Position numbers and translations under genes: made by a program. From Rutstroemia sp. NJR-2017a BVV2 (lineage: Eukaryota; Ascomycota; Leotiomycetes; Helotiales; Rutstroemiaceae), in contig NJPS01000005.1 in assembly GCA_002946415.1 (NCBI GenBank), positions 124,001 to 188,000 on the forward strand: DNA of 64,000 nucleotides, given 5' to 3'. The notes below the pieces were generated by a model. That model had not been told where the DNA came from. It saw nothing but the letters and a program-made list of their open reading frames with translations, and searched no databases. Below are positions 23,158 through 34,899 of the stretch, piece after piece (positions within the stretch are counted from its first letter, which is position 1; each line of letters begins with the position of its first letter).

Positions 23158-24391
23158 AGTTAAGAATATGAAATGGATCGGACCACAAAGATTATGGGGG
23201 AATCAGCCGTTCGATGTGTGACTTTGCATAGCAGATAAAAAAATAAGATGGAGAGAAGGAAGAATCAACAGGAGGGGTAGCGGAAATATATCAACGGTCG
23301 CACGACATACTCATCGATATTCACGATAACCCGACATCCCAAAAAACCAGGGCTGTTAACATGATCATCACCGAGCGCCACTTGGCTCTCTGCATGATAA
23401 CACCGGCAGCCCATATATATTATATTTGCAAGGAATGCGTACTGTGAGAGGGGAAGGATGGTTACATGTTTTCTTCCTTGGTAGCAGTGACCTTCCATTG
23501 ATGCCAAGTTCTCCATGGTATTCAATTGACAATCGGGCGCATCGGACCACTGGAGTCAAGCAACTGCATGTATTCCTTCCAGCCAAGTAATGAAATCCCC
23601 TGTCCAACTGGCTATACAGCCATTTAATCACGAAATTTCCAACTATATCCTGAGCGACTGCATATTGAGCATCTGGGCATCAACATCATCAATTCGAACG
23701 ATGAAGCCAGAAGCGCATGTAACACTGTCATGAATTACCTCGACCTCCGTCTTAACTAGGAAGGAGACAAGAAATGTTTGACGTCTCAGTCTTGGACGAC
23801 GGTGCGAATTCCCAAATACTCTTCAGAGTAGTTTATGTTTACAGACCTTGATTGGTGGGGCAAATGGGTAAACATATTGTGATACCACTTGGCGTAGGTT
23901 GGCGGGCTGAACCACGGCGAATTATATCTAACGGCGTTATCATTATTGATAGAGGCTTTGCTGGGCAAGGAGGGGAAAGATCACAACACCAAAAACCAAA
24001 AGCCAAAAGCTACTCTGCAAAGAACTGAGAAGAACCTTGAGCCGAGGAAGAACAACGGGATTCACACAAATATTCCAGTGAATTCCGCTCTTAGCTTTCT
24101 GTATCTGACATCTTGGCCGATCTGCCGAGAACGCCAGTGAACTTTAGGCAGTTCCTTCATAAGTCCAGTACAGCATTGTCGTGAGAAAGACAGTTCGCAG
24201 GCCGCGATACTAGAGCAGAAGCTGACGATGGTTGTTTGAGAAGACTAGGTACAGGCTACAGGCCTTTGAGAAATGTTTATATCTCAAGATTTGTCTTGAG
24301 CGACCTTCAATATATGTTAGATGGATGATTTAATCCTATAATAAACTTGATAGAACGATAAATTGTCGTTTTGTAATTGTAAATCAAATTA
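23158..24391. other. Intergenic, no gene recognised
   Basis: This is upstream of the PTR gene and downstream of the kinase-like gene. Short open frames at 23265-23640 and 23946-24140 have no recognisable domains. The region turns AT-rich after about 24290, consistent with the 3' UTR of the minus-strand kinase gene. Confidence 0.5.
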
Positions 24392-25772
24392 CTAATTTAG
24401 CTTATTTGTAAAACATTCTTCAGTCTCAAAGATGCCCTTGGAACCAACCCCATCCCAGTAAGGATCCGTCATGATATCAGCCATCTCCGCCCTCTTTTCG
24501 GGGTCTAGATTGATCATTCTCAGTATCAACCTCTTTGCATCGTCATTGAGATTGGGATAATCAATCTCAGTCCATTGCTCAAAAGGCTCATAGCCTTCAG
24601 CTCGCTCTTCATCATCCTCTTCGATCAATGTCCAAAGATCCTTCAAGAGCTCACCTCCTTTCTCATCATCGACATACTTTACGAGCGCGCCTGGAAGCGG
24701 CCCAAAGTTCGACAGCAACTTGTGCAAGATCAGTTGCTCCGGTGCTATAGGTAGATCCTTGAAGTCAGGGTGATACGATTCAACCCCTGTGAGCACAAAG
24801 ACACTGACAGCAACCACTTTGTTAGAGAATGGGGTTCTGCAACAATTGAAGGCTTGACTCACCAGAAGCCCGAAAGAAAAAACCTCTGAATGCTTCCCCA
24901 TTCCCCTCCCCAGTAGTCCTTCTGGACTTTGCCACATCACGTTTCCTATCTTATGATTTAGAAGATAACTGCCGATAAGTTTCAAAGCACAATCTAAATC
25001 GCCCAACTGCACTTTTTTGAGGCAGAATTTATTTTCCATGTTAACAAACCAATCGATGAAGACGTTGTCAGGCTTCACATCTAGAGCACAGTAGTGAGAT
25101 CAATAGAAAGCTCTGTGAAAACATCACAAATAAAGAAAGATAGCCTACCAAGGTGTATCCAATTTCTGGCGTGCATATCTTTCAATGCCAGGCCAACCTC
25201 TTTAAGGATCGTCTTTCTTGCTTGTAGAGGAAGAGGAGGACAGTCTTTTATCATTTCAAGTACGTTGGAGATGGCAAAATTGTAGACAAGTATATTTTTC
25301 TCCTCGTCTTCATCTACATGGTGTCGTGTTTGAGGAACGTTGCCAAATTCCTGTTTGAGCTCTTGTGATTGCTCAAAAATCGAACTATGAACTGGCTTCA
25401 AAACAAACGCTGCATTATTATTTCTAGATTGTTGCTTAGGTTAGGCCCGTACCGTTGGTCATTGTTGCTGCGAGAAGCACGGCATGTTATATTTTCGAGA
25501 CTCACCCAGAGGCCAGGTAAATGCTGGACTCCGGATTTAGTTTTGGGTTTTTGTGGATAACACGAAGTGGCTTATATACCTGACCAGAGTGGCCGACAAG
25601 TGTTGAGATCATTCTCGAACTTTTGAAACAACGAGCACGCTGTAGGATCATGTTGACAATTAACGAATAATTGTAGGAAATCAATCACGGGAATGGAGAG
25701 GTTATCAAACACTGCGGGTTTACGATGCTCTGTAACTACTTTTGTCGCAGAAGGAATGGAGTGAGTGGTCAC
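24392..25772 (-). pseudogene. Divergent protein-kinase-like gene with apparent frameshift
   Basis: The recognisable exons are 25507 upward, 25423-25149 and 25080-24392, joined by introns 25424-25506 and 25081-25148. The joined protein has an N-lobe lysine (AAFVLKPV), a long helix, the catalytic loop HLDVKPDN (HRD changed to HLD, and spanning an intron), GDLD in place of DFG, and GNVMWQSPEG in the APE position. A C-lobe and a PEKRAEMADI..DPYW helix follow. Upstream, NLNTCRPLWSG-type sequence in one frame is followed at once by VYKPLRVIHKNPKL in another frame near 25570-25585, with no room for an intron, so there is a one-base frameshift or a sequence error. No clear ATG is seen before 25772. 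The HLD/DLD changes recur in fungal kinase-like families, so catalysis is uncertain. Confidence 0.6.
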
Positions 25773-25900
25773 GTGATATATATCTCATCCTTCGTGATAT
25801 TGTTATTTGCATCCACGGAATGCGCTGGTGCTTGTAGCAAGAAAATGTCCAAGATTAAGCTACTCCGTGTAATCCGAGACTATTAACAGAAATTGAGCCA

Positions 25901-27510
25901 TCAACTTTGCCCTCCTTCTCGAATTATATGCTCCATCTGAATCTGCCGCAACGAGACAGGGCGAATGATCGGCCTTGAAAGTTTCAAATGGCTTATGGCA
26001 TCACCATGAGACTTGACACAAGCACCAGCATCCAGCAACTCCTTGACAATAACATGTCCTTCGCCGTGATGCATCAGTGCTACGGAGTCCCAAGCCTGAA
26101 TCACGAGAGGTCGCAAGGTCAATTCCCATGTTCCTTTACAGGTTATTACAGCAGGTTGCCCTCGCTCAGCGCGCTGGTACCTGAAGAGCATAGCCAATCC
26201 CTTTTCCCCGTTCCATATTTCCATTGTTTCGAGATTTGGCATTTTCATGGCCGCCGCTGCTGCTGCTTGGAGCATGTCATCCAATTCCGTCGGGCGCTCC
26301 TGTGGCACGAGCAGCCGTGAAGTCAGCGCAAGCCAAGTTAAGTTGGGCCACTTCCAGGAAAGTTCCCGGGCATGAAAAAAATGGCTAGCTTCTACTATGA
26401 ACGACGTCGAGAGGTGTTCAAGCGTGAGACTGGCGCTACCAACCGCCCGGCTAACAGAAGAGGATGGTATTCGCACAGGATCGCAACCAATACTCATGTA
26501 GCTAGCTGAGTACGTTTGGTTGAAATTCTCGAAGAGCACGAGTCTCCGTAGTCGATCAGAGGAGAGCGATTCAAAAAGAAGTCGTAAAGCTACAAAGAAG
26601 AAGAGAATTAGCGGGTTATCAGCAGCCATGAGTGTAACTGGAAGGAAGGAGTGGTGGTAAACAATGAACTAACGCAGCGGCACTGACATTGGTCCGTCCA
26701 CGGCTGCTGAACATCGAGCCATTCCTTCCAAGGCTCATAATGGATTTCCTGGAGTCCAGGAAGGCGGGTAAACATGTGTGCCAACGCGGCCGGCTTCCAT
26801 CGTCGACGGTTCTGTTGACGGAGGAGCACGCCTGTTACTGCCGGGACTAATGGTAGTTGCTGCCACCACTGCCCCTCCTGCTCTTCGTCATCAAACGGCC
26901 CGTCGCTCATGATTTCCTCAAAGACTTTGTTGATCGCGGCAGGGGTGGGAATGGTATTTCGATTACCAGCAATCCATCCGTGGCGGTGATCGGTAGCTTT
27001 GACCAGCATCGACTGCTTTGCGTGTTGATCCCGGTCCCATATATCGGTAGCAACATCAGGCTCAAAGGTCAGATATTTGAAGCAATGCTCTGAGTCGCTG
27101 GGGGAGAAGACGCTGATATCTAGCAGCAAGCTACCGTCTGGTTCCCATACGCTAAGTGTTGAGAAGAGATCTTGGAATGCTGTGGTGATTAGGGTATTCT
27201 CTGCGTCGCTTAGGCCCCACAACTCTTCATCTTGAGGTTCACATTCGGTGCAATCATATTCTTCGAGTTCTAAGCAAAGCCAAATGTACCGCACGAGACT
27301 CCTATTGCGATAAACCATCGAGCCAAAATCGGCGAGGCGGGACGACGTCAGCTTGATCCGGGAGAAGTTATGCAGCTCGATGATCGTCTGCCACTCTCGG
27401 GACACTGTGGCTGTTGGGACGAGTGGCAAAGCGCATTCACTTGTACTGGAGGTAATCTCCACCACTTTTAAGTGAATGGAATTTGTAATTAGTCTACAGC
27501 ATTGCACCAT
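25901..27510 (-). pseudogene. F-box/DUF6546-type gene body, 5' end replaced by a copia LTR
   Basis: Exons 27411-26688 and 26589-25901 (98-nt intron with GTCAGT donor and TTGTAG acceptor) encode the body of a fungal F-box/DUF6546-type protein. Motifs I recognise from the family are SREWQTIIE, FSPSDSEHCFKYL, LQEIHYEPWKEW, LVLFENFNQTY, HFFHARELSWKWPNLTWLALTSRLL, MKMPNLETMEIWNG and RPVSLRQIQMEHIIR. Function is unknown beyond a possible SCF-adaptor role. The native gene stops at 27411, exactly where the 5' LTR of a copia element begins. The missing F-box portion is found mutated at about 41385-41480. From the LTR the frame stays open to an ATG at 27510, giving a chimeric 503-aa ORF whose first 33 codons are LTR-derived. 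The body shows no premature stop. Confidence 0.75.
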
Positions 27511-27632
27511 TTCTGGTGTATATAATAAGGGCTGCAATGCCTACCCAGAATAAAAGAACTATATATCATCAACAGTCACTAGCCAACATAAATGTGTAGG
27601 CAAGGTGATACTCAGCCTGATACATACCAATA
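27412..27632 (+). repeat. Copia I 5' LTR (221 bp)
   Basis: It begins TGTTGG and ends CCAATA, an inverted terminal pair with one C-to-T change. It aligns base for base with 41159-41379. It is much less mutated than the 3' copy. Read on the minus strand it supplies the ATG at 27510 and 33 codons in frame with the truncated F-box/DUF6546 gene. Confidence 0.85.
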
Positions 27633-28080
27633 CTGATCAGTATGAATTCACAAATCAGGCACTACACCTTGTTCAACCTACAAAGTACGGAATCCGACGA
27701 GGTACTGGACCCACTGGATCAACCGCTCTGTGCAGAGAACCTGTTGCGGTATTGGTTAGGAAATCAGAAGAGACCTGACTTGTAGTAAACCCGAGGTACT
27801 AGGACCCGGTAGCTACAAACCACAGGTGCTAAGGATCTTCGAACTGAGTACAGGACTTAGGGAGAGATCAAGGATCTTGACTACTATAGGAGTAGTCAGT
27901 TTCTGTATTATTTCATATACTTGCTCTAGCCTAGCGAAACTGTTACTATATTATATTCTATATTATACTATCAAACTCCTTTCGAAGACGAAGAGGAATT
28001 GTATAAAGACTCTAACCCCCAATAGGAGTAACAAAACCACTCAGAATCATCCTAATCTGCTATATTACCAGATCAACAAA
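27633..28080 (+). other. Copia I leader between 5' LTR and gag
   Basis: This is the transition from normal to AT-rich composition. It includes a near-palindrome aatactgatcagtat straddling the LTR end. I could not identify a primer-binding site with confidence. Short open frames here, such as 27826-28083, have no recognised motif. Confidence 0.5.
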
Positions 28081-31000
28081 TAGACTGGAGAGAATCCTTC
28101 GATATCAATCAATTTAGTCGTATTGAGATCAGAGACTATATTGTATTCAAGATACAAGAATACGATATAACAGAGGTATATGATCGCGAACTATATAAGA
28201 TCTATAAATACGATTTTAGCTTATTTATACTTGAGCACTTCGATCTTGTCGATCACCTTAACCTAGTATACCTTTATAAGGTTCTAAGAAGTTATAGTAT
28301 TTGGGTTGGAAAGGATTAAACGAAACTACTTGCTTTACAAGTCTGGGCTACTACTTAGGTATTCTACAAATAGTCTTTAGAGGATATCTAGAAAACTATA
28401 AAAGATAAATCCTTTGAGTTCAGATCAGAGAATATCATTGAGAGGATATAGAATAGCGATAAGCTAGCAAGACAGATCTATATTCTGTGAACTTAAGCTC
28501 TGAGAGAAGTTCAAGTATAATCGTTATTTGCTCTATATAACTCCTCTATTATTACTCTATAGCTTGTACTAAGGCAAAAAGGGAAGCAATCAATAAGATT
28601 ATAATAGCAACCAAAAGACTTCTATACTAGTAGGTAAGTTAATGGAAGGCAAATAGATCCTATTTCTCCACTTTTAACAAAACTAGTACTTATACTACCT
28701 ACTCCTCTATCTAAACTATATATAGATCCACTTCCTCTACCTCTATCTAAACTATATATAGATTCACTTCTTCTACCTCTGTCTATACTATAGTATATAT
28801 AATCACTAGATAGATACTTATTACTAATTATATTGATATATATAACTATAAATAACAAGAGGAGACTATCAAAACAAGAATATATTATAGATAAATCTAG
28901 ATACTTCTAGCTAGTAGATATAGAATATAATAATAAGAATATTTGACTAACTAGTATAAGAAGAGAATTTGATATATTTGCGAAGTTATACTATAAAGAG
29001 ATTAAATACTCTAGATCAAATAATAACTTCGATTATAAATATAATATCTTCTTGGATTTATATTGTCGAACTAATATCTCTGAATTTATATTCTATTTTA
29101 CTTTTCTATAATACTAAAGAATAAAATACTAGATTATTATTACTTTAATCTTGCTAATATTATCTTCCTAATTGTTTATATATATAATATAATATATATC
29201 TACTTTGAAAAACTCGAGAAGTAGAGAGAAATATTGATAAAATAGAATAATATTATACTTAAAGGATTTATAGAAACAAATAAAGAGAAAATAATTATAG
29301 AGTATTTTATATTTATAGTTGGTCGATTATAATAACTACGAAGAATACTAGATTCTATTTATAAAACTGATCTATTTTTATATAATAAATTCTTAATAAT
29401 ATACTAGTTAATAGAAATATATTCGAATATTTACTTTTAACTATTACTGATTATTAACAAATTTACTATTTATCTTCGAAATTTAATTAATATATAATAA
29501 TTAGTATATCTATAAAGCAAGTTATATACTTTCTATAATAAATTTGAATTATCAATTTCTACTATATTTACTATTATATTATAAATCCTCTATAGTAATT
29601 ACTTCTATATTTATAATAGTAGTAATATCTAATATAACTCGAAATAATCTCTAATATCAAAAAGATCTTATAAGAAATACTTTATATATAAAAAGATTGG
29701 TTATTAGTTAACAAAATATATATATAAAAAACACGATATATCAAGGAAAGTATATATAAATAAATTCGATAATAATAATAATAAGAAGAAGAAATTCGAG
29801 AAGAAAATTAACTAGTATATCTATAATTATAAGAACTTAGAAAGAAATAATATAGATAAAGAATTTGAAATATTAATAATAGAAATCTATCTAGAAAACG
29901 ATATTTAAAATAATGAAGATTTCAATAATAATATATAAATCTATATTTATATAGTTGAACTAGTTAATAAATAGGAAATATTTATTATATTTATAAATAA
30001 TTCTTATAACTATATAATAACTATATAAATAAGAATAAGAAATATAAAGTTTTGTTATAATAACTACAAATTCTATAATATTATAATCGATATAGGAACT
30101 ATATAATATTTAATAGTTAGATATAATTAATATAAAGTATATAAATAATTTGCGAATATAATTCTTAATATAACTATAATAGAAATAATCTATATATAAT
30201 TTGGAAAAGGAGAAACTATTATATTAATAGAATCGATCTATATCAATATACTACTTAGTTATATCGAATTCTATATTATTAATATAGATATATCTTTTTT
30301 ATTAAATCTCGCAGATCTTAACTAACTAAGAATATATCTAAATAATATTGAAAATATCTTTATTATAAATACTAATAAATATCTTATTATTTGTAGATTT
30401 AGTTATCTGTTTTTAATTTAGAAGATCAATTTAATTACTTATATTTATAATATTATTATAAATATAAAATATTTCTTAATAGATATAGAATTATAATAAC
30501 TATATTATAAATTTGAATATCTATTAGTTAAGAGATTATAATATATACTTAAATATATTAACTATAATAATATTAATAAGAAAGTAATTGAAAAGTTAAC
30601 GAAATATTATAAATATTACCAAAAATATAACAAAGTATTTAGCTAATTCAAATTTAATTTATAAAATAATATCTAATTCAACTACTTAATTATAGTAGAT
30701 ATTATATATATTAATAGAAAACTATTATTATATATTATCAACAAAGTAATATAATTCCAAATTATAAAATAATTTGATAATATATTTGCAAAATATATTT
30801 AGAATATACTAAAGATATATTAAATTAATATCTATATTGAATTACTAGATTATATTATATATAATATTAATATAAACTTTATTAATAAGGAATTTATCTA
30901 AATAACAATAATAATAATTATTATAATCAAAAGTATTTTAATCGAGATATATTAGTTTATTAGGATTATTAAATAATATTACTAATTCCTTTGCTAAATA

Positions 31001-32495
31001 TATTAAATTATATAAAAGAAGTTTAAAGAAATAGAATTTAATAGAGATATAATTCTATAAATAATAGTTAAAATTATAAATAATATTACTAATCTTGATA
31101 GAATCATATTTATATTATTTATATTTAGTATATATTCTCAAATAACCAATTATAATTTTCTGATATTTATAATTATATAAAGAATTTAAGTAATAAAGAA
31201 GATAATAATAGAAATTACTATTTTATAAACTAAGAAAATAGTTACTAATATTTTTAATTAGAGAAATAATTTATTAACTATTATTATCTATAATCTATAA
31301 CTTAAATTAGAAATACTTATCTAAAGAGAAACTAGTAATAATTAATAAAACAAATAAACTAATTTATTTAAATTAATTATTATTAAAAGCGAAATCTATT
31401 ATATCGAATTAAATAATAGATTTATATTATTTAGAATTATATTAGTTAAATCTTTTCTATATTAATCAAAATCTTCTAATAAATATATCGAAGAATATAA
31501 TAGCGAAATCGAAGAAAGTGAAAGTAAATAAAAAATATAAGAAGATAAGAATCAATAATAGAAATCTAAATATCGATTACTATATAATATAATATTAGAA
31601 AGACTATATAAAATATAATTAAATCAATAGATAATTATAGATATAATTTTCTACTTTGGAAAAAACAATAATTATAACAAACTATTTATTTTTATTTTGT
31701 TAATATATATCAAATCGAGATATAAAGAGATTAATAATTTATTAAAAAAAGAAATATTCGAGATTATCTATACTAATAATATATTATCAGAAACTTATAT
31801 TTTTAATTCAAAGTTCGTTAATAAAATTAGGAATAAAGAAATAAATACTATTTATAAAAAATTATAATTAGTTATCCAAGTTTATAATAATTTGTTAAAA
31901 AATATTATATTAATATAGTTATCTATAATCTAATATATTAATTAAAGAATTCTATTTATTATTATAGTAATTCTCTATAAAAAAGAAAATCTTATTATTT
32001 TCTTATAAAATATTATATAGATTTATATATAAATAGTATTAGAATTAGTTTATATATTCTTTATTAGAATATTAATAAAGATAAATTTATTTCTAGAATT
32101 TATTCTATATATTATCAAGCTTCTTTATAAAATATTAGAAACTAATAACTATTAATTCAAAATCTATCTTGATTATTATATAAATAGATTTAGTATAAGT
32201 TAATTAATATATAATCTATATTTACTTTATATATAAATAAATAGAATTGGATTTGTAGAAATATAGATTGATAATATTCTAATAATTATTAATAACAAAT
32301 TTGCAAAATAAAAGAAAAAATAACTAAAGATAATAAATTTCTAAATAAAGAAATAAACTAAATTTAAAATTGGATAATCTATTAAATTCAATAAAGATAT
32401 AATTATCTTGAATAAAGATAGTAAAATCGAACTTAATTAATTATAGTAATATAAAAGATTTAGTTTAATTTAGTTAAAGTATAATATTAATCTTA
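28081..32495 (+). pseudogene. Copia I gag-pol, 5' part through reverse transcriptase (RIP-degraded)
   Basis: Plus-strand translation, ignoring many stops, gives a gag-like segment with LEHFDLVDHLNLVYLYKVL near 28220-28280 and a Pro/Leu-rich 12-codon repeat near 28704-28775. A protease-like zone follows around 30050-30300, with GAG-pre-integrase and integrase remnants around 30480-31250. The segment after them (AIYNL..ILI.RE..NK.TNLFKL, about 31270-31440) resembles the end of the integrase region. Reverse transcriptase remnants run from about 31690 to the break, including SRYKEINNLLKKEIFEIIYTN. The gene is cut at 32500 by the gypsy insertion and resumes at 40252. Stops are almost all TAG or TAA at positions expected for Gln or Trp codons. 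Confidence 0.8.
28704..28775 (+). repeat. 36-bp tandem repeat inside copia I gag
   Basis: A 36-bp unit that begins cctctatctaaactatatat starts at 28704 and again at 28740, with a third, diverged partial unit following. The period is 12 codons, so the repeat keeps reading frame and would encode a repeated Leu/Pro-rich peptide (SKLYIDPLPLPL). Confidence 0.7.
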
Positions 32496-32500
32496 TTTTC
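32496..32500. repeat. Target-site duplication TTTTC, left copy
   Basis: TTTTC directly precedes the gypsy 5' LTR and is repeated at 40252-40256 directly after the 3' LTR. A 5-bp TSD is standard for gypsy integrases, so both ends of the insertion are fixed exactly. Confidence 0.9.
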
Positions 32501-32746
32501 TATTAGGAATATAGAAGAGGAATTCGAGAGTCCGGATATTGATTATTTATATAAAAGAGATAGTAGAGATTAATCGAACAAGAAATAAGATTCCTATTTT
32601 AAAGGATCCTAATATAAAGAATAATAAGAAAGAAAGAAGATTAGTAGTAATTAGTTTATCTTCAACAAAAACCCTATATTTGGGCTCTAGCAATATTACT
32701 ACTATACTATAATATTCTTACAATTCTCTATCAGTAAACTCTAATA
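32501..32746 (+). repeat. Gypsy 5' LTR (246 bp)
   Basis: It aligns without gaps to the 3' LTR at 40006-40251 and to a third copy at 41871-42116. By eye nearly all differences from the 3' LTR are C-to-T or G-to-A in this copy, the RIP direction. Confidence 0.9.
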
Positions 32747-33299
32747 TACTAATTATTCTAAACTTATCATAAAGCAATAGTTCGTTATAAGAATATTACT
32801 ATACCAGATCTAAGAAGAAATTATAATAAGAATATAAAGAACTAAAGTTATATCGATAGCTAAATAGGATCTGCTAGTAGGATTACTAATTTCCGAGATC
32901 TAATTGATATCGATTATATAAGAGAAAGAGAGCAATCTTAATAATCCCGATATATTAATAAATCTCTTTAATAAAGGGAACTAGAGAAGTGAAATAGAAG
33001 ATATCTAATCAATATAAAAAGTAACCTAGTTGATAATCTAGTAGGAGATAGTTATAGAAGCTAAGCTAATAATATTATAAGAAACTCTTAACAAAATAAA
33101 AAGATATAAAGAAATATTTATAGAGAAGTAATAAAGAGAGAATATATTTATAAAGAAGAAAAGATAAAGGATATTTTTGGAAGTAGAAATTATAAGCTTA
33201 GAAGTAGAAGAAAAATAAGAAATAATAGTAAAATAGATATAATAAAAGCAATATATAACCGATATATTGGAACTAGTAAGTAGATAATCTATATAACTA

Positions 33300-34140
33300 T
33301 ATATCAACTTTATTCTTCTTTCGATCTACTAATAAATATCTAAGATAAAAGATCTATCTTAGTATAATAGGAAGATCTACTAAGAAGCTTATATATTCTT
33401 TAATTAGATAGAAGATAAATAGCAAGCAAATTATAATCTAATATAGATTACTAATAAAGATAAGATTAACTATTATATCTAATATTTCGATATAGTCTTA
33501 AGGAAGATATAATATATATAGAAAGAAGAAGTAAAGAGAGGAAGATCGATATAGAAGGAATTTATAGAATATATAATAAATTTAATAATAGATAAAGATA
33601 ACTAAATACTTAGTATATCTATTATATATAAAAAGATCCGATAAAAACTAAGATAGTTTGTTACTGATTTTATTACCTACTTAGATAATATAAAATATAA
33701 ACTAGATATAACTAACTTGAATAAGAAAAAAAAGAAACTTTTTACAAAACTAAATTCTAAACTATAAAAGAGAATTACCCAATATAATAAGATCTTTATA
33801 ACTAAATAGGATTTTATCAATTTAATACAAAGATTGAAGAAAGTAGATAATATCTTCCAAGATAATAACGATAACTATTATTCGAATAAAGCCAAGAAAT
33901 TATTAATCTAGAAAATAGATAATAATTGTTCAACTAAGAAAGAGAAAATATTAGTTATATCAACTAATTAGATTCTAACTAGTAATAAAACAGAAGTTGA
34001 AAGAAGATACTATAATTGTAATAAATCTGGATATATTAGTAGAGAATATTAGTAAAACCGATATATAAGTAAGATAATAACTTGTTATAAATATAGCGAA
34101 ACCGGATATTATACCAATAGTTATCTAAAGCTAATTTCTA
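33300..34140 (+). pseudogene. Gypsy gag remnant with two zinc knuckles
   Basis: The frame contains many stops. Around 34003-34130 two consecutive knuckle-like motifs can be read (YYNCNKSGYISREY, then CYKYSETGYYTNS), in which several expected Cys and His positions read Tyr. That fits G-to-A and C-to-T changes of TGT/TGC and CAT/CAC codons. The exact start of gag is not visible. Confidence 0.6.
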
Positions 34141-34899
34141 TAATATTACAATTATTAGGAAATAGGATTACCTAGTTAATACTATTCCTAAATAGCTAAA
34201 TACTTTTAGAGAAATAAGAGATAGAGAAAAAAGAATAGTTATTTCGATATAAATATAGAAACTAGATAGATAGAGAACAGAATAGATACTAATAGATAAT
34301 AAAGTAGAGAAAAATTATATAATACAAAATCTAGCTATAGATTATAAATAGCTAAGTCTTTCTAATTACTTTCTGATAAGCTTATATACTACGAATAAAG
34401 AGATAATTTATATTTATAGTATTTATAATCTCAAATTATTATATAGTAATTCAAGTAATAAATAAATAGAATCTAATTATTATTTTATTATATATAATTT
34501 TGAAATCCCAAGAATAACTCTGATTTTGGGTATTTTATAATTTGAAGTTATAAATCCTAATATCAACTAGCTATTATATATATAATATTATAGTAATATA
34601 TTATCTATATAATATCATAGTAATATATTATCTATAATCAAAGTTATAAATACTAAGAAATTTATATATTATACTAGAAAGAAACAACTTAGTATCTATA
34701 TACTGATACTAGAATAATAGAGAAATATACGAAATATAGAAAGAAAAATATTAGAAATAATCGAGATAAAAGGTACTTGGTTACTATAGAAATATTGAAA
34801 ATACTAAGATATTTTCGATAAAATAGAAATAAGAATACTTTCTGACTATTATATAATAGAGTATTATATTAATCTCGAATTAGATATTATACTACCTTT

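Noticed and set aside
33038..33307. Minus-strand Tyr/Ile/Ser-rich frame of 89 codons inside the gypsy
   Set aside because: Composition is what AT-rich mutated DNA gives by chance; it is antisense to gypsy internal sequence and has no motif.
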